A stretch of DNA of 64,000 nucleotides from Desertimonas flava. Its GTDB lineage: Bacteria; Actinomycetota; Acidimicrobiia; Acidimicrobiales; Ilumatobacteraceae. The stretch's first letter is position 1; each line of letters opens with the position of its first letter. The DNA lies in NCBI RefSeq assembly GCF_003426815.1, contig NZ_QKYK01000012.1, positions 62,001 through 126,000 on the forward strand. Reading direction: 5' to 3'. Both the position numbers and the translations under genes were made by a program. The notes below the pieces were generated by a model. The model saw only the letters and a program-made list of their open reading frames with translations. It did no database searches and was not told where the DNA came from. Positions 55,407-63,060 of the stretch are shown here, in pieces.

Positions 55407-55795
55407 GGGCGTTGCTCCTTGGGTGCGGGCGGTTGTGTCTGGTCTGCTCGCGGCTTCGAGCGATAGGCGTCGGCGAGGGGCTCCCACGGCGACTCGAGGC
55501 GTGACTCGACGACTGCGAAGGCGAGCTGCTCGCCGTGCCGTCGCTGCAGTGCTTCGACGAGGAGCTCGGCGCGCCGCTTGTTCGGGCCGAACGTGGCGGT
55601 CTGCTCGGCCTCGCCGGCGAGTCGCCAGCGGGCCCGGTAGCCGCGGCGGCCGAGCACGGCTGCCATGTCGACCTCGGGGTGCTCGGCGAGGAGACGTCGG
55701 GTCAGCGTGGCCGGCGGGCGGTGCCTTTCGCCGAGGTACTCCACCGTGCGCACTCGCTCCGGTGGCGGCGCGATCTTCGGCTTCGGCACGCTCAC
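55403..55795 (-). CDS. Unknown protein upstream of the protease
   Basis: 130 residues, basic and Pro-rich at both ends (KPKIAPPPERVRTVEYLGE ... QTQPPAPKEQRP), with a central helical part (RRLLAEHPEVDMAAVLGRRGY). Four-base overlaps on both sides. No family recognised. Confidence 0.5.
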   Translation of the reverse strand: MSVPKPKIAPPPERVRTVEYLGERHRPPATLTRRLLAEHPEVDMAAVLGRRGYRARWRLAGEAEQTATFGPNKRRAELLVEALQRRHGEQLAFAVVESRLESPWEPLADAYRSKPRADQTQPPAPKEQRP

Positions 55796-56001
55796 GCCGC
55801 GCCCTCCCTCGTGAGTGCAGCGACGGCCCGTGCCGCCAGGTCGTGCACGGTGCGGCCCTCACGGCGGTGCCGGCGGTGCACGAGACCCGCGGCACGGACG
55901 AGCCGGCGGCCGACGATCGCCGAGCCGAACACGGCGTCGACGTCGACCGGCCTCGACGAGCGCAGCTCGTGAAGCGCACACAGAGCGCAGTCATGCTCCA
56001 T
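55792..56001 (-). CDS. Small CxxC protein
   Basis: 69 residues opening MEHDCALCALHELRSS, a possible metal-binding CxxC knuckle, then an Arg/His-rich helix. It overlaps both neighbours (10-11 bp upstream, 4 bp downstream), so it is a translated member of the operon. No function assigned. Confidence 0.45.
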   Translation of the reverse strand: MEHDCALCALHELRSSRPVDVDAVFGSAIVGRRLVRAAGLVHRRHRREGRTVHDLAARAVAALTREGAA

Positions 56002-56266
56002 CGCTGGCCTCCTCGGCTGAAGGTGCCGGATTCGTGACCGGAGTTGCGGCGGCGGTCTGGCGTGGAGCGACGAGCACGCCGTCGCCGGCCTCCGTCAGTG
56101 CCGGGCGAATGACCTTTGCGATCGCCCACGGCGCGATCCGCACCATCACGTCGTGGTCGAGCTCGAGCGTGACGACGGCCCGCTCGACCGCGGCCACGAT
56201 GCCGCGGAGGCCGCACCGCATCTCGACCTCGTCGCCGACGAACGTGTGGACGCGGCGGCGCTTCAC
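55991..56266 (-). CDS. Small protein of unknown function (SH3-like strand pattern)
   Basis: 91 residues. GDEVEMRCGLRGIVAAVERAVVTLELDHDVMVRIA reads like a small beta-barrel (KOW/SH3-like), followed by a flexible Ala/Pro/Thr tail. Overlaps upstream by 4 bp. Confidence 0.45.
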   Translation of the reverse strand: MKRRRVHTFVGDEVEMRCGLRGIVAAVERAVVTLELDHDVMVRIAPWAIAKVIRPALTEAGDGVLVAPRQTAAATPVTNPAPSAEEASDGA

Positions 56267-56556
56267 GAGGCACCACCCTTCGCCGGTCCGCCACCGCGCA
56301 ACGCCGGCGACGCATCAAGCGCACCTGCGGCCCGATCCCGGCGGGCCTGATGCCGACGCTCACGGACCTCGGCAGTCTCGGACAGCGGCGCGGAGCCGGG
56401 CGGGGACCAGCCGAGAGCCTCGAGCAGGTCGGCGAGCTCGGCGATGACGGCCCTCTCGTCGCGCGGTGTGAGCTTCACCTCGGCGGCGTCGAGCGAAGCC
56501 CGGAACGCATCGGCGACCACCGCCTGCGCACGCGTCGTCCACCGATCGCCGATCAC
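56263..56556 (-). CDS. Small helical protein downstream of the replication gene
   Basis: 97 residues (RAQAVVADAFRASLDAAEVK, ERAVIAELADLLEALGW). It starts 118 bp after the replication gene stop, beyond the GTGTTCC repeat cluster, and is the first gene of the tightly overlapping run that leads into the structural operon. Confidence 0.5.
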   Translation of the reverse strand: MIGDRWTTRAQAVVADAFRASLDAAEVKLTPRDERAVIAELADLLEALGWSPPGSAPLSETAEVRERRHQARRDRAAGALDASPALRGGGPAKGGAS

Positions 56557-56589
56557 GACCGACGCTCCGGAGGGGCAACGGACCCGGGG

Positions 56590-56757
56590 GTGTTCCTTTC
56601 AGGAAACACCCCCCGTGTTCCGATTCTGCTCGGTGAGTGTTCCGAAGTGTTCCGGGACGGTGTTCCTACCTGGTCAGAGGGCATGTCCGTTCTCCTGTCC
56701 GACCTGTGTTCCGAATAGTTGCGGGCTCAATGTTCCGGTGGGTGTTCCGACCGTTCC
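56590..56757. repeat. Iteron-like cluster of GTGTTCC heptamers
   Basis: Seven exact GTGTTCC copies start at 56590, 56615, 56637, 56647, 56660, 56706 and 56742, with near copies ATGTTCC (56730) and CCGTTCC (56751) and one inverted GGAAACA (56602) that forms a hairpin with the first copy. They span the 3' end of the replication gene and the gap after it. Such clusters next to a replication gene are usually origins (Rep binding) or operator arrays. Confidence 0.7.
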
Positions 56758-58122
56758 TGAGTGGGTCAGACCGGTGCGGCGATACCGCAGTGCGGCCGCC
56801 AAGACCTCGCTCGTTCCGATCTGCCGGCCAGCGGCCTTGAGTGCGGCACGGGCGTCCCGGTTCGATGCCTCCCGGGGCAGATCGAGCTCGTCGAGCTCTC
56901 GGGCCTTGGCCTCGGTGCCGGCTGGCCAGCTCGACGCCGAACGGTGGTAGCTGATCGGTGCGGATCCGTCGGCGCCTCGAATGACGAGCGTCATCTCCTT
57001 CGCGTACGCGGCAGTGCGGCGATGGGTGGTGGTCAGCTTGACGCCGTGATCGGTCCGCGAGACGAAGACGGCGGCGTCGGGCTTGTCCACCTTCACTGAC
57101 GACCCACGGGCGCGTTTCTCGTCGCCATGGCCAGCGTTGTCGGTCGTGACGATCGCGACGCCTCGACGCTTGAGCGGAGCGATCGTCAGGTCGTAGAACG
57201 GTCGCCACGTGGTGTCGTCGTTCTCTGGGCCATCGACGGCCCCGTTGATGCCATCGATGATGAGGAGATCGACACCGAGCCGGTCGACGTCGGCGAGCAG
57301 CAGGCCGGCACCAACGGCCGTGTCGAGCTTCGGGACGATGTCGGTGTAGTGCAGTCCGACCAGGTCCGCAGGGGTCAGGCCAAGGTCGCAGAGCCGCTCG
57401 AGGACGTCGAGACGACCCATCTCGGGGTCGACCACCATCACGCAGAGCGGCCGGCGTGCGCCGCCTTCGAACGGATCCTCGCCCCGGTGGCATGCGAGCG
57501 CGACATGCATCAGGAGCGTGGACTTGCCGGTCTTCGGCTTGGCCGCGAGTGCTGTCCAGCGGCCCCGGAACGCAAATTCGTCGACCACCGGGCGCTCGTC
57601 GACGACGCCAGAGAACAGCGCATCCCAGTCGACGAACTCCATCCCGGCCCGCTGGCTCGTCGTCCGCGACGCCGCCGGCATCTCGTCGATGGCGCGGGTG
57701 ATCGCTCTGTCGTCGCCCTCCCATGCCGCTCGGCTGAGCTCAGATGCCGCGGTGATGAGTCGACGCCGACGGGACGTGTCGGCGATCCGCTCGACGTAGA
57801 TGCCGACGGCGGACACGCTCGGTGTGGCGTTCTGCAGCCGGTGCAGTGCCTCGAGCCCGCCCGCGGCGTCGAGCGTTCCGGCCGCGCGCATCTCCTCGGC
57901 GACGGTGACGACGTCGACGTCGTCACCGGATGCGTACACCTGGCAGATGGCATCGAAGATCAGGCGATGGCTCGGGCTGTGGAAGTCGGACTGATCGAGC
58001 GACGCACGGCCAACCGCAGCGAACGGGTCAGCTCCGACCGCAGGGCCGAGCAGCAGACAGCCCAACAGCGCGCCCTCGGCGTCGAGCGCGTGGGGTGGCT
58101 CGGGGCGGCTTGTCGTCGTCAC
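56674..58122 (-). CDS. Replicative ATPase: DnaB N-terminal domain plus RecA-like/AAA_25 domain
   Basis: 482 residues. Residues 1-115 match the DnaB N-terminal helical domain (LDAEGALLGCLLLGP, SPSHRLIFDAICQVYASGDDVDVVTV). A RecA/RepA-type ATPase follows: Walker A AKPKTGKST (about 192), MVVDPEM, Walker B VDLLIIDGINGA and TTDNAGHGDEKRARGSS. The C-terminal ~90 residues may bind DNA. It probably loads or unwinds DNA for element replication, close to the GTGTTCC array that overlaps its 3' end. The start overlaps the upstream gene by 4 bp. Confidence 0.82.
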   Translation of the reverse strand: MTTTSRPEPPHALDAEGALLGCLLLGPAVGADPFAAVGRASLDQSDFHSPSHRLIFDAICQVYASGDDVDVVTVAEEMRAAGTLDAAGGLEALHRLQNATPSVSAVGIYVERIADTSRRRRLITAASELSRAAWEGDDRAITRAIDEMPAASRTTSQRAGMEFVDWDALFSGVVDERPVVDEFAFRGRWTALAAKPKTGKSTLLMHVALACHRGEDPFEGGARRPLCVMVVDPEMGRLDVLERLCDLGLTPADLVGLHYTDIVPKLDTAVGAGLLLADVDRLGVDLLIIDGINGAVDGPENDDTTWRPFYDLTIAPLKRRGVAIVTTDNAGHGDEKRARGSSVKVDKPDAAVFVSRTDHGVKLTTTHRRTAAYAKEMTLVIRGADGSAPISYHRSASSWPAGTEAKARELDELDLPREASNRDARAALKAAGRQIGTSEVLAAALRYRRTGLTHSGTVGTPTGTLSPQLFGTQVGQENGHAL

Positions 58123-58382
58123 CGAGACCCCTGACTATGGGCGTCCGCATACTGCCGGGCGGTGTGCCTCAGCGCGTCGGCGGCGCTGGATTGTCCGGCC
58201 TGCTCGGAACGGTCGGCGGCCACCAGGCGCTCGAGCACCTCGCCGCACGGCCGACCGTCGGCGCAACGCTGGTGTGCCCGACGGATAGAATTCCCATCGT
58301 CACCAACGCCTCGGAGACAACTCGCCCGCCCGCCGCCCGTCCCATCCCCGGGCGGCGGCGGCGCGTCAGGCGGCGGATGCAC
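58119..58382 (-). CDS. Small protein preceding the replication gene
   Basis: Up to 87 residues; the first ~20 are Pro/Gly-rich and the true start may be internal. DGNSIRRAHQRCADGRPCGEVLERLVAAD has two Cys; the tail is helical. It overlaps the genes on both sides (17 and 4 bp). No family recognised. Confidence 0.45.
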   Translation of the reverse strand: MHPPPDAPPPPGDGTGGGRASCLRGVGDDGNSIRRAHQRCADGRPCGEVLERLVAADRSEQAGQSSAADALRHTARQYADAHSQGSR

Positions 58383-58656
58383 CGTCAGCCCGCTTCCGAG
58401 CTCGAGCCTGCGCCGACTTCAGCGCGAGTCCGGCGTAGTGCGCTCGCTTCGCTGCCTCAGCTGCGGCCAGCCGCTGCTCATCTGTGGCGTCGGCGAAGCG
58501 GACCGGGTCGAGCTTGGCGATCCAGTAGTCGATCGAGCCGGGGCCGGCATTGCGACCTCGCTGGGTGCGGGCGGTACGGTCGGGCGTGTTCGCCCAGGAC
58601 TTGAGGCCGCCGAGACGGCCGGAGAGTTGACGGTGTGGCGCAGCAGCGCGGGACAT
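58366..58656 (-). CDS. Small basic protein, early region
   Basis: 96 residues, strongly basic at both ends, with KSWANTPDRTARTQ and SIDYWIAKLDPVRFADATDEQRLAAAEAAKRAHYAGLALKSA split by a turn; a DNA-binding helix pair is possible. This pattern resembles small actinophage early proteins but I cannot name a family. Confidence 0.5.
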   Translation of the reverse strand: MSRAAAPHRQLSGRLGGLKSWANTPDRTARTQRGRNAGPGSIDYWIAKLDPVRFADATDEQRLAAAEAAKRAHYAGLALKSAQARARKRADGASAA

Positions 58657-58823
58657 CAGAACCTCCGAGGTTCCTAGTCACCTGAGCTACTGGTGTTCTC
58701 CCGGCCAAGGGCGTGCGCACCGTACTGGTAGGGATCCGGAGATCCGCTGGTCTCTCCCGGCTCGGCCGACCAAACCGATGTGCAGGGGGAGGACGAGTCC
58801 TTCGATCGGACGCTTCGGGTGCT

Positions 58824-58840
58824 GTACCGGAGGCCGGTAC
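58824..58840. repeat. 7-bp inverted repeat GTACCGG/CCGGTAC in the early intergenic region
   Basis: gtaccgg (58824-58830), spacer agg, ccggtac (58834-58840). It lies in the 200-bp gap between the zinc-ribbon gene (ends 58858) and the next early gene; this is where a promoter/operator for the leftward early-late operon would be. The rest of the gap shows no gene. Confidence 0.35.
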
Positions 58841-58857
58841 CGCCAGGCCGCTCTATG

Positions 58858-59175
58858 TCACAGCGGACTATAACGCACGTCGACGCGAGCGCGGAGTTTC
58901 TTGCCTGTGCTGGGGTCATGCGTCGGTCGGATGATCAGCCCGAACTCCTGCCCGCACGAACACGTCCCCACGTACTGGCGGACGACGTCTCGGCGCCCGC
59001 TGACGTTGCGCATGCGGACGTTCGGCTCAGGCTGAGCGAAACCGTACGCGTCGACACGGGCGACTCGCCGCTGATCACACGCCGCCCGGCAGCAGTTCAC
59101 CGGCGTGCCGTCGCCCGGCGCCATCTCGTATCGGTCCAGCCGGGACCACTTCGAGTATCGCCCCTTCTCGGTCAT
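58858..59175 (-). CDS. Small zinc-ribbon-like protein downstream of the recombinase
   Basis: 105 residues from ATG 59175, whose last base is the first base of the recombinase stop. VNCCRAACDQRRVARVDAYG and GTCSCGQEFGLIIRP supply five or more Cys in CC-x3-C and C-x-C pairs, suggesting a metal-binding fold; the position beside int suggests an excisionase-like or regulatory role, by context only. Confidence 0.5.
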   Translation of the reverse strand: MTEKGRYSKWSRLDRYEMAPGDGTPVNCCRAACDQRRVARVDAYGFAQPEPNVRMRNVSGRRDVVRQYVGTCSCGQEFGLIIRPTHDPSTGKKLRARVDVRYSPL

Positions 59176-60107
59176 CACAGATCTCCGGCGATGTTGAGGC
59201 GGGCATGTTCGGCGCGGCCGCGCTCGGCTGCTGCGGACCGGGCGTATCGGCGGACCATCTGTGACGAGCGCCAGCCGGCCTCGGACATCAGCCCGCCTTC
59301 TGTGCCGCCGGCGGCGAGCCACCGGTGAGCGAACGCGTGGCGCCACGCGTGCGGGTTCGCCCGCTCGACACCGGCGCGCTCGGCGCGGCGCTGCAGCAGC
59401 TGCTGGATCCCACCACCGGTGAGCGGCCCGAGCTTGCCGATCCACAGCCGATCCGTCGTCGAGCCCTTCGGGTGCAGCTTCCGGGCCCGCAAGTAGCGAC
59501 GGAGCGCGAGCGCGGTGCCGTCCTCGATGTGCACGAGCCGCTCACGGCGCCCCTTGCCCATCACCCGGACCGTCTGTGCACGGAGGTCGAGGTCGTCGAG
59601 CGTGAGGCCGGCCACCTCGGAGCGGCGGCACCCGGTGGTGAGCAGGAACCGCATGAGCGCGAGGTCGCGCACGCCGTCGAAGTCGGCGCCGCAGGTGGCG
59701 AAGATCTGCCGGAGTTCGTCGTCGGAGAGGACCGGGGTGAGCAGTTCGGGCCGCTGCGGCCGCTCGACGCCGGCCATCGGGTCCTCGGCGCAGAGCCGCT
59801 CGACGGTCGCCCACTTGAAGAACGCCAGCAGGCCGCCCCATCGGGTGACGGCCGTGGAGGCGCTGGTGCGCTCGAGGACCGCCACGAGGTACGAGCGGAT
59901 GTCGGCCGGGGAGATCTCGTCGACGGTCGTGGCGACACCACGCTGGCGCTGGTGCTCGAGCAACTGTACGACGGACGTGGCGTACGTCTTGCGTGTCTCG
60001 GGCGACCGGTTCAGCTGTCGGAGCGTCAGATCCCACTCGTCGAGGGCGTCCTCGAGCTCGACGCCGGCCGTGATCCGCTCGTGCGCCGGCGGCTTCCGCT
60101 TCGTCAT
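59175..60107 (-). CDS. Tyrosine integrase adjacent to attR
   Basis: 310 residues. N-terminal core-binding domain (about 18-110), then catalytic domain: R in TTGCRRSEVAGLTL, K in MGKGRRERLVHI, HAWRHAFAHRWLAAGG (H-x-x-R), and nucleophile Y in MVRRYARS. It lies 107 bp from the attR core, the normal place for the integrase that made the insertion. TATCTT stands 8 nt before ATG 60107. Confidence 0.9.
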   Translation of the reverse strand: MTKRKPPAHERITAGVELEDALDEWDLTLRQLNRSPETRKTYATSVVQLLEHQRQRGVATTVDEISPADIRSYLVAVLERTSASTAVTRWGGLLAFFKWATVERLCAEDPMAGVERPQRPELLTPVLSDDELRQIFATCGADFDGVRDLALMRFLLTTGCRRSEVAGLTLDDLDLRAQTVRVMGKGRRERLVHIEDGTALALRRYLRARKLHPKGSTTDRLWIGKLGPLTGGGIQQLLQRRAERAGVERANPHAWRHAFAHRWLAAGGTEGGLMSEAGWRSSQMVRRYARSAAAERGRAEHARLNIAGDL

Positions 60108-60115
60108 CGAGACGA

Positions 60116-60121
60116 AAGATA
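60116..60121 (-). promoter_or_regulatory. -10 hexamer TATCTT for the integrase
   Basis: On the minus strand TATCTT ends 8 nt before ATG 60107, the leaderless arrangement also used by host genes. Confidence 0.4.
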
Positions 60122-60164
60122 CCGCATGGATGAGCGTTGTAGGTGTATGGTGTGATCCACCAAA

Positions 60165-60178
60165 CAGCTAACTAGCTG
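60165..60178. repeat. Inverted repeat CAGCTA-AC-TAGCTG over the relA stop codon
   Basis: A 6-bp perfect inverted repeat with a 2-nt spacer covers the stop of relA (60168-60170), inside element-derived sequence 36 bp from the attR core. It may be an integrase arm site or a short terminator. Confidence 0.35.
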
Positions 60179-62438
60179 CGGATACAGTCCTCGCACCCTT
60201 GCCGGGAACCAAACGGTAGGCGTCATACACCGAATCGATGGCCTTGATCGTGCGCACCACGGCGGCCAGGTGGCCGGGATCGGCGAGCTCGAACTCGAAG
60301 CGCATCTTGGCCACCCGGTCGCTCCCGGTGGCCGTCTCGCAGGCCACGATGTTCACCCGATTCTCGGCCATCGCGTTGGCGACGTCGCGGAGCAGCCGCG
60401 ACCGGTCGAGCGCCACCACCTCGACGGCGGCACGGTAGACGGCGGAGTGGCGCTCGCCCTCCCAGTCGACCTCGATCATGCGGATCGACTGCTCGTTGCC
60501 GAGCGACACGGCGTTGGCGCAGTCGGCGCGATGCACGCTGACCCCGCGACCGCGCGTGATGAACCCGATGATCTCGTCACCGGGCACTGGCGTGCAGCAG
60601 GCGGCGAGGCGGACGAGGACGTCGTCGAGTCCTTCGACGTGGACGCCGACGTCGTCGGCGCGCGCCCGATGGCGCCGGGGACGCTGCACCGTCGCCGGCA
60701 GCTGCTCTTCGCCGTCACCGCCGTGCAGGCCACGAGCCACCCGCTGGGCGACGCTCCGCGCCGACACGTGATGCTCGCCGATGGCCGCCAACAGGGCGTC
60801 GAGATCGGTATAGCCGAGACTGCTGATGACGTCGCGCACCTGGTCGGACGCCCACATGCGCTGCACAGGGAGGCCCTCGCGCCGCAGTGAGTCGGCAAGG
60901 GCCTCGCGGCCGTTCTCGATCATGTCGACGCGCCGCTCGCGGGAGAACCACTGGCGGATCTTGTTACGGGCCCGCGGCGACTTGACGAACGACAGCCAGT
61001 CCTGCGACGGTCCGGCCGCCTCGACCTTGGACGTGAAGATCTCGCACGTGTCGCCGCTGACGAGCTGATAGTCGAGGGAGACGAGCCGGCCGTTGACCTT
61101 GGCGCCGACGCAGGCGTGGCCGACCTCGGTGTGCACGGCGTAGGCGAAGTCCACGGTGGTGGACCCCGGCGGCAGGGTGATCACCCGGCCCTTGGGCGTG
61201 AAGACGAAGACCTCCTCCTGCTGCAGGTCGGTCTTCAGGCTCTGCATGAAGTGGGCCGGATCGGTGACGTCGGCCTGCCAGTCGATGATGCGGTTCAGCC
61301 AGTCGATGTCGGCGGACTGGCTGGTGTCGGGACGGCCGTTGCGGTTCTTGCTGGCGTCCTTGTACGCCCAGTGGGCGGCGACGCCCCACTCGGCGCGCTG
61401 GTGCATCTCGCGTGTGCGGATCTGCACCTCGATGGGCTTGCCCATCGGACCGATGACCGTGGTGTGCAAACTCTGGTAGAGGTTGAACTTGGGCATCGCG
61501 ATGTAGTCCTTGAAGCGCCCGACGACGGGTCGCCACCGGCCGTGAATGCTGCCGAGGGCGGCGTAGCAGTCCTTCGTCGAGTCGACGATGAGGCGGATGG
61601 CGACGAGGTCGAAGATGTCGTCGAACTCGCGGCCCTTCACCACCATCTTCTCGTAGAGGCTCCACAGGTGCTTGCCGCGTCCGGTGACCTCGGCGTGGAT
61701 GCCCACCTCGGCGAGGCGGGCCCGCACCTCGGCCACGGCCGCGGCGAGATAGACGTCGCGCTCGGGCGACCGCGAGCTGACGAGCTGGTCGAGCTCGGCG
61801 AAGCGCTTGGGGTGGAGACTGGCGAACGCCAGGTCCTCGAGCTGCTGCTTCATCTCCTGCATGCCCAGCCGATGGGCCAGGGGGGCGTAGATGTCGAGGG
61901 TCTCCTGGGCGATGCGCTGCTGCTTGTCCGACGGCATCGCAGCGATGGTGCGCATGTTGTGCAGCCGGTCGGCCAGCTTGATGAGCAGCACCCGCAGGTC
62001 TGCCGCCATGGCGACGAGCATCTTGCGCATCGTCGCCGCCTGCTGGGCCTCGCGGGAGTCGAACTGGATGCGGTCGAGCTTGGTGACGCCATCGACGATG
62101 GCCGCGATCTCGGCCCCGAAGTTGCGGTCGACGTCGTCGAGGGTGATCTCGGTGTCCTCGACCGCGTCGTGGAGCAGCGCGGCGGCGACGGTGATCTCGT
62201 CGAGACCGAGCTCGGCGATGATGCGGGCCACGGCGAGCGGGTGATTGATGTAGCTCTCGCCGCTGGAGCGCAGCTGGGAATGATGGGCGGCCGCGGCGAC
62301 CTGGTAGGCGTTGGAGATGACGGCGACGGGCGCCTTCGGGTGGCGACCGCGGTATGACGACAGCAGCGGTGCCAGTTCGGCGGGCGTGGCCGATTCATGG
62401 TGTCGCCGCCAGGGCAGGACTCGATCGACGGTGCCCAT
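60168..62438 (-). CDS. relA: Bifunctional (p)ppGpp synthetase/hydrolase, with element-supplied C-terminus
   Basis: 756 residues. The HD hydrolase is intact (SYINHPLAVARII, ALLHDAVEDT), the synthetase has YIAMPKFNLYQSLHTTVIG and VQIRTREMHQRAEWGVAAHW, then TGS (VFTPKGRVITLPPGSTTVDF) and a C-terminal ACT domain (VVALDRSRLLRDVANAM). It makes and degrades the stringent-response alarmone. The last ~19 codons, from the att core at 60214-60226 to the stop, come from the integrated element. They keep the frame and most residues but use different synonymous codons and change KAVQ to RTVS. It lies 3 bp after apt, so the two are co-transcribed. Confidence 0.95.
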   Translation of the reverse strand: MGTVDRVLPWRRHHESATPAELAPLLSSYRGRHPKAPVAVISNAYQVAAAAHHSQLRSSGESYINHPLAVARIIAELGLDEITVAAALLHDAVEDTEITLDDVDRNFGAEIAAIVDGVTKLDRIQFDSREAQQAATMRKMLVAMAADLRVLLIKLADRLHNMRTIAAMPSDKQQRIAQETLDIYAPLAHRLGMQEMKQQLEDLAFASLHPKRFAELDQLVSSRSPERDVYLAAAVAEVRARLAEVGIHAEVTGRGKHLWSLYEKMVVKGREFDDIFDLVAIRLIVDSTKDCYAALGSIHGRWRPVVGRFKDYIAMPKFNLYQSLHTTVIGPMGKPIEVQIRTREMHQRAEWGVAAHWAYKDASKNRNGRPDTSQSADIDWLNRIIDWQADVTDPAHFMQSLKTDLQQEEVFVFTPKGRVITLPPGSTTVDFAYAVHTEVGHACVGAKVNGRLVSLDYQLVSGDTCEIFTSKVEAAGPSQDWLSFVKSPRARNKIRQWFSRERRVDMIENGREALADSLRREGLPVQRMWASDQVRDVISSLGYTDLDALLAAIGEHHVSARSVAQRVARGLHGGDGEEQLPATVQRPRRHRARADDVGVHVEGLDDVLVRLAACCTPVPGDEIIGFITRGRGVSVHRADCANAVSLGNEQSIRMIEVDWEGERHSAVYRAAVEVVALDRSRLLRDVANAMAENRVNIVACETATGSDRVAKMRFEFELADPGHLAAVVRTIKAIDSVYDAYRLVPGKGARTVSAAS
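60214..60226. other. attR core of the integrated element
   Basis: CGGTAGGCGTCAT, identical to 42746-42758. Host relA lies to the right; element-encoded relA tail to the left. Confidence 0.85.
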
Positions 62439-62441
62439 CGG

Positions 62442-63011
62442 CTACTCCGTGTCGCTGTCCGAGGTGGCGCCGGTGGCCTGGTAGCGGGCGAGCGACTCGA
62501 TGCGATAGTCGGCCAGGCGCTGAACGCCGCCCAGGTCGGTGAGCTCGATGAGGAATCCGAGGCCGACGATGTCACCGCCGAGCCCCTGCACGAGCCGGGC
62601 CGTCGCGGAAGCGGTGCCGCCCGTCGCCAGGACGTCGTCGACCACGAGAATGCGCTCGTCGGGATGGATCGCGTCGCGGTGGATCTCGAGCTTGTCGGAG
62701 CCGTACTCGAGCGTGTACTCCTCACGGGCGACCGCCCACGGGAGCTTGCCCGCCTTGCGCACGGGGACGAAGCCGGCGCCGAGGCGATAGGCCACCGGCG
62801 CGGCGAGGATGAAGCCTCGAGCCTCGATGCCCACGACGCGGTCGACGCTGACATCGGCGAATCGTGCCGACAGCTCGTCGACGGCCCGGGAGAACCCGGC
62901 GGCGTCGCCGAGCAGTGGTGTGATGTCACGGAACGTGACGCCGTCGGTGGGATAGTCGGCGATGTCGCGGATCAGCGACGTGAGCCAGCCGGCATCAGCA
63001 GTCACGGTCAT
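62442..63011 (-). CDS. apt: Adenine phosphoribosyltransferase
   Basis: 189 residues from ATG 63011. ADYPTDGVTFRDITPLLGD is the Apt opening, VGIEARGFILAAPVAYRLG the base-binding loop, and ILVVDDVLATGGTASA the PRPP-binding motif. It salvages adenine to AMP. apt-relA order is conserved with Mycobacterium. TATCCT lies 6 nt before the ATG, so the apt-relA message is probably leaderless; a TTG 6 nt upstream is less likely. Confidence 0.94.
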   Translation of the reverse strand: MTVTADAGWLTSLIRDIADYPTDGVTFRDITPLLGDAAGFSRAVDELSARFADVSVDRVVGIEARGFILAAPVAYRLGAGFVPVRKAGKLPWAVAREEYTLEYGSDKLEIHRDAIHPDERILVVDDVLATGGTASATARLVQGLGGDIVGLGFLIELTDLGGVQRLADYRIESLARYQATGATSDSDTE

Positions 63012-63017
63012 GACCAA

Positions 63018-63023
63018 AGGATA
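63018..63023 (-). promoter_or_regulatory. -10 hexamer TATCCT for apt-relA
   Basis: On the minus strand TATCCT ends 6 nt before ATG 63011. Confidence 0.5.
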
Positions 63024-63060
63024 CGGGCTACGACCGACGGAACCGCAGCATGCGGCGTGC

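Larger units (their letters stand above)
42746..60226. mobile_element. Integrated phage-like/satellite element in relA (about 17.5 kb)
   Basis: It is bounded by 13-bp cores inside relA 3'-end sequence. It carries two tyrosine recombinases, a replication ATPase, a zinc-ribbon protein, small coupled genes, a phage assembly operon (protease, tail proteins, tape measure, HNH, terminase) and a cargo arm with a RelA/SpoT-domain gene pair. No portal, major capsid, lysis or repressor gene is recognised. That composition fits a phage satellite or a defective prophage better than a complete phage. Confidence 0.88.

Noticed and set aside
56637-56840. Small plus-strand frame reading through the GTGTTCC array
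   Set aside because: Its Phe/Arg/Val repeats are the translation of the heptamers and it opposes the replication gene.
58674-58919. An 81-residue minus-strand frame in the early gap of the element
   Set aside because: It overlaps the zinc-ribbon gene out of frame, has no domain, and the region looks like a regulatory gap.
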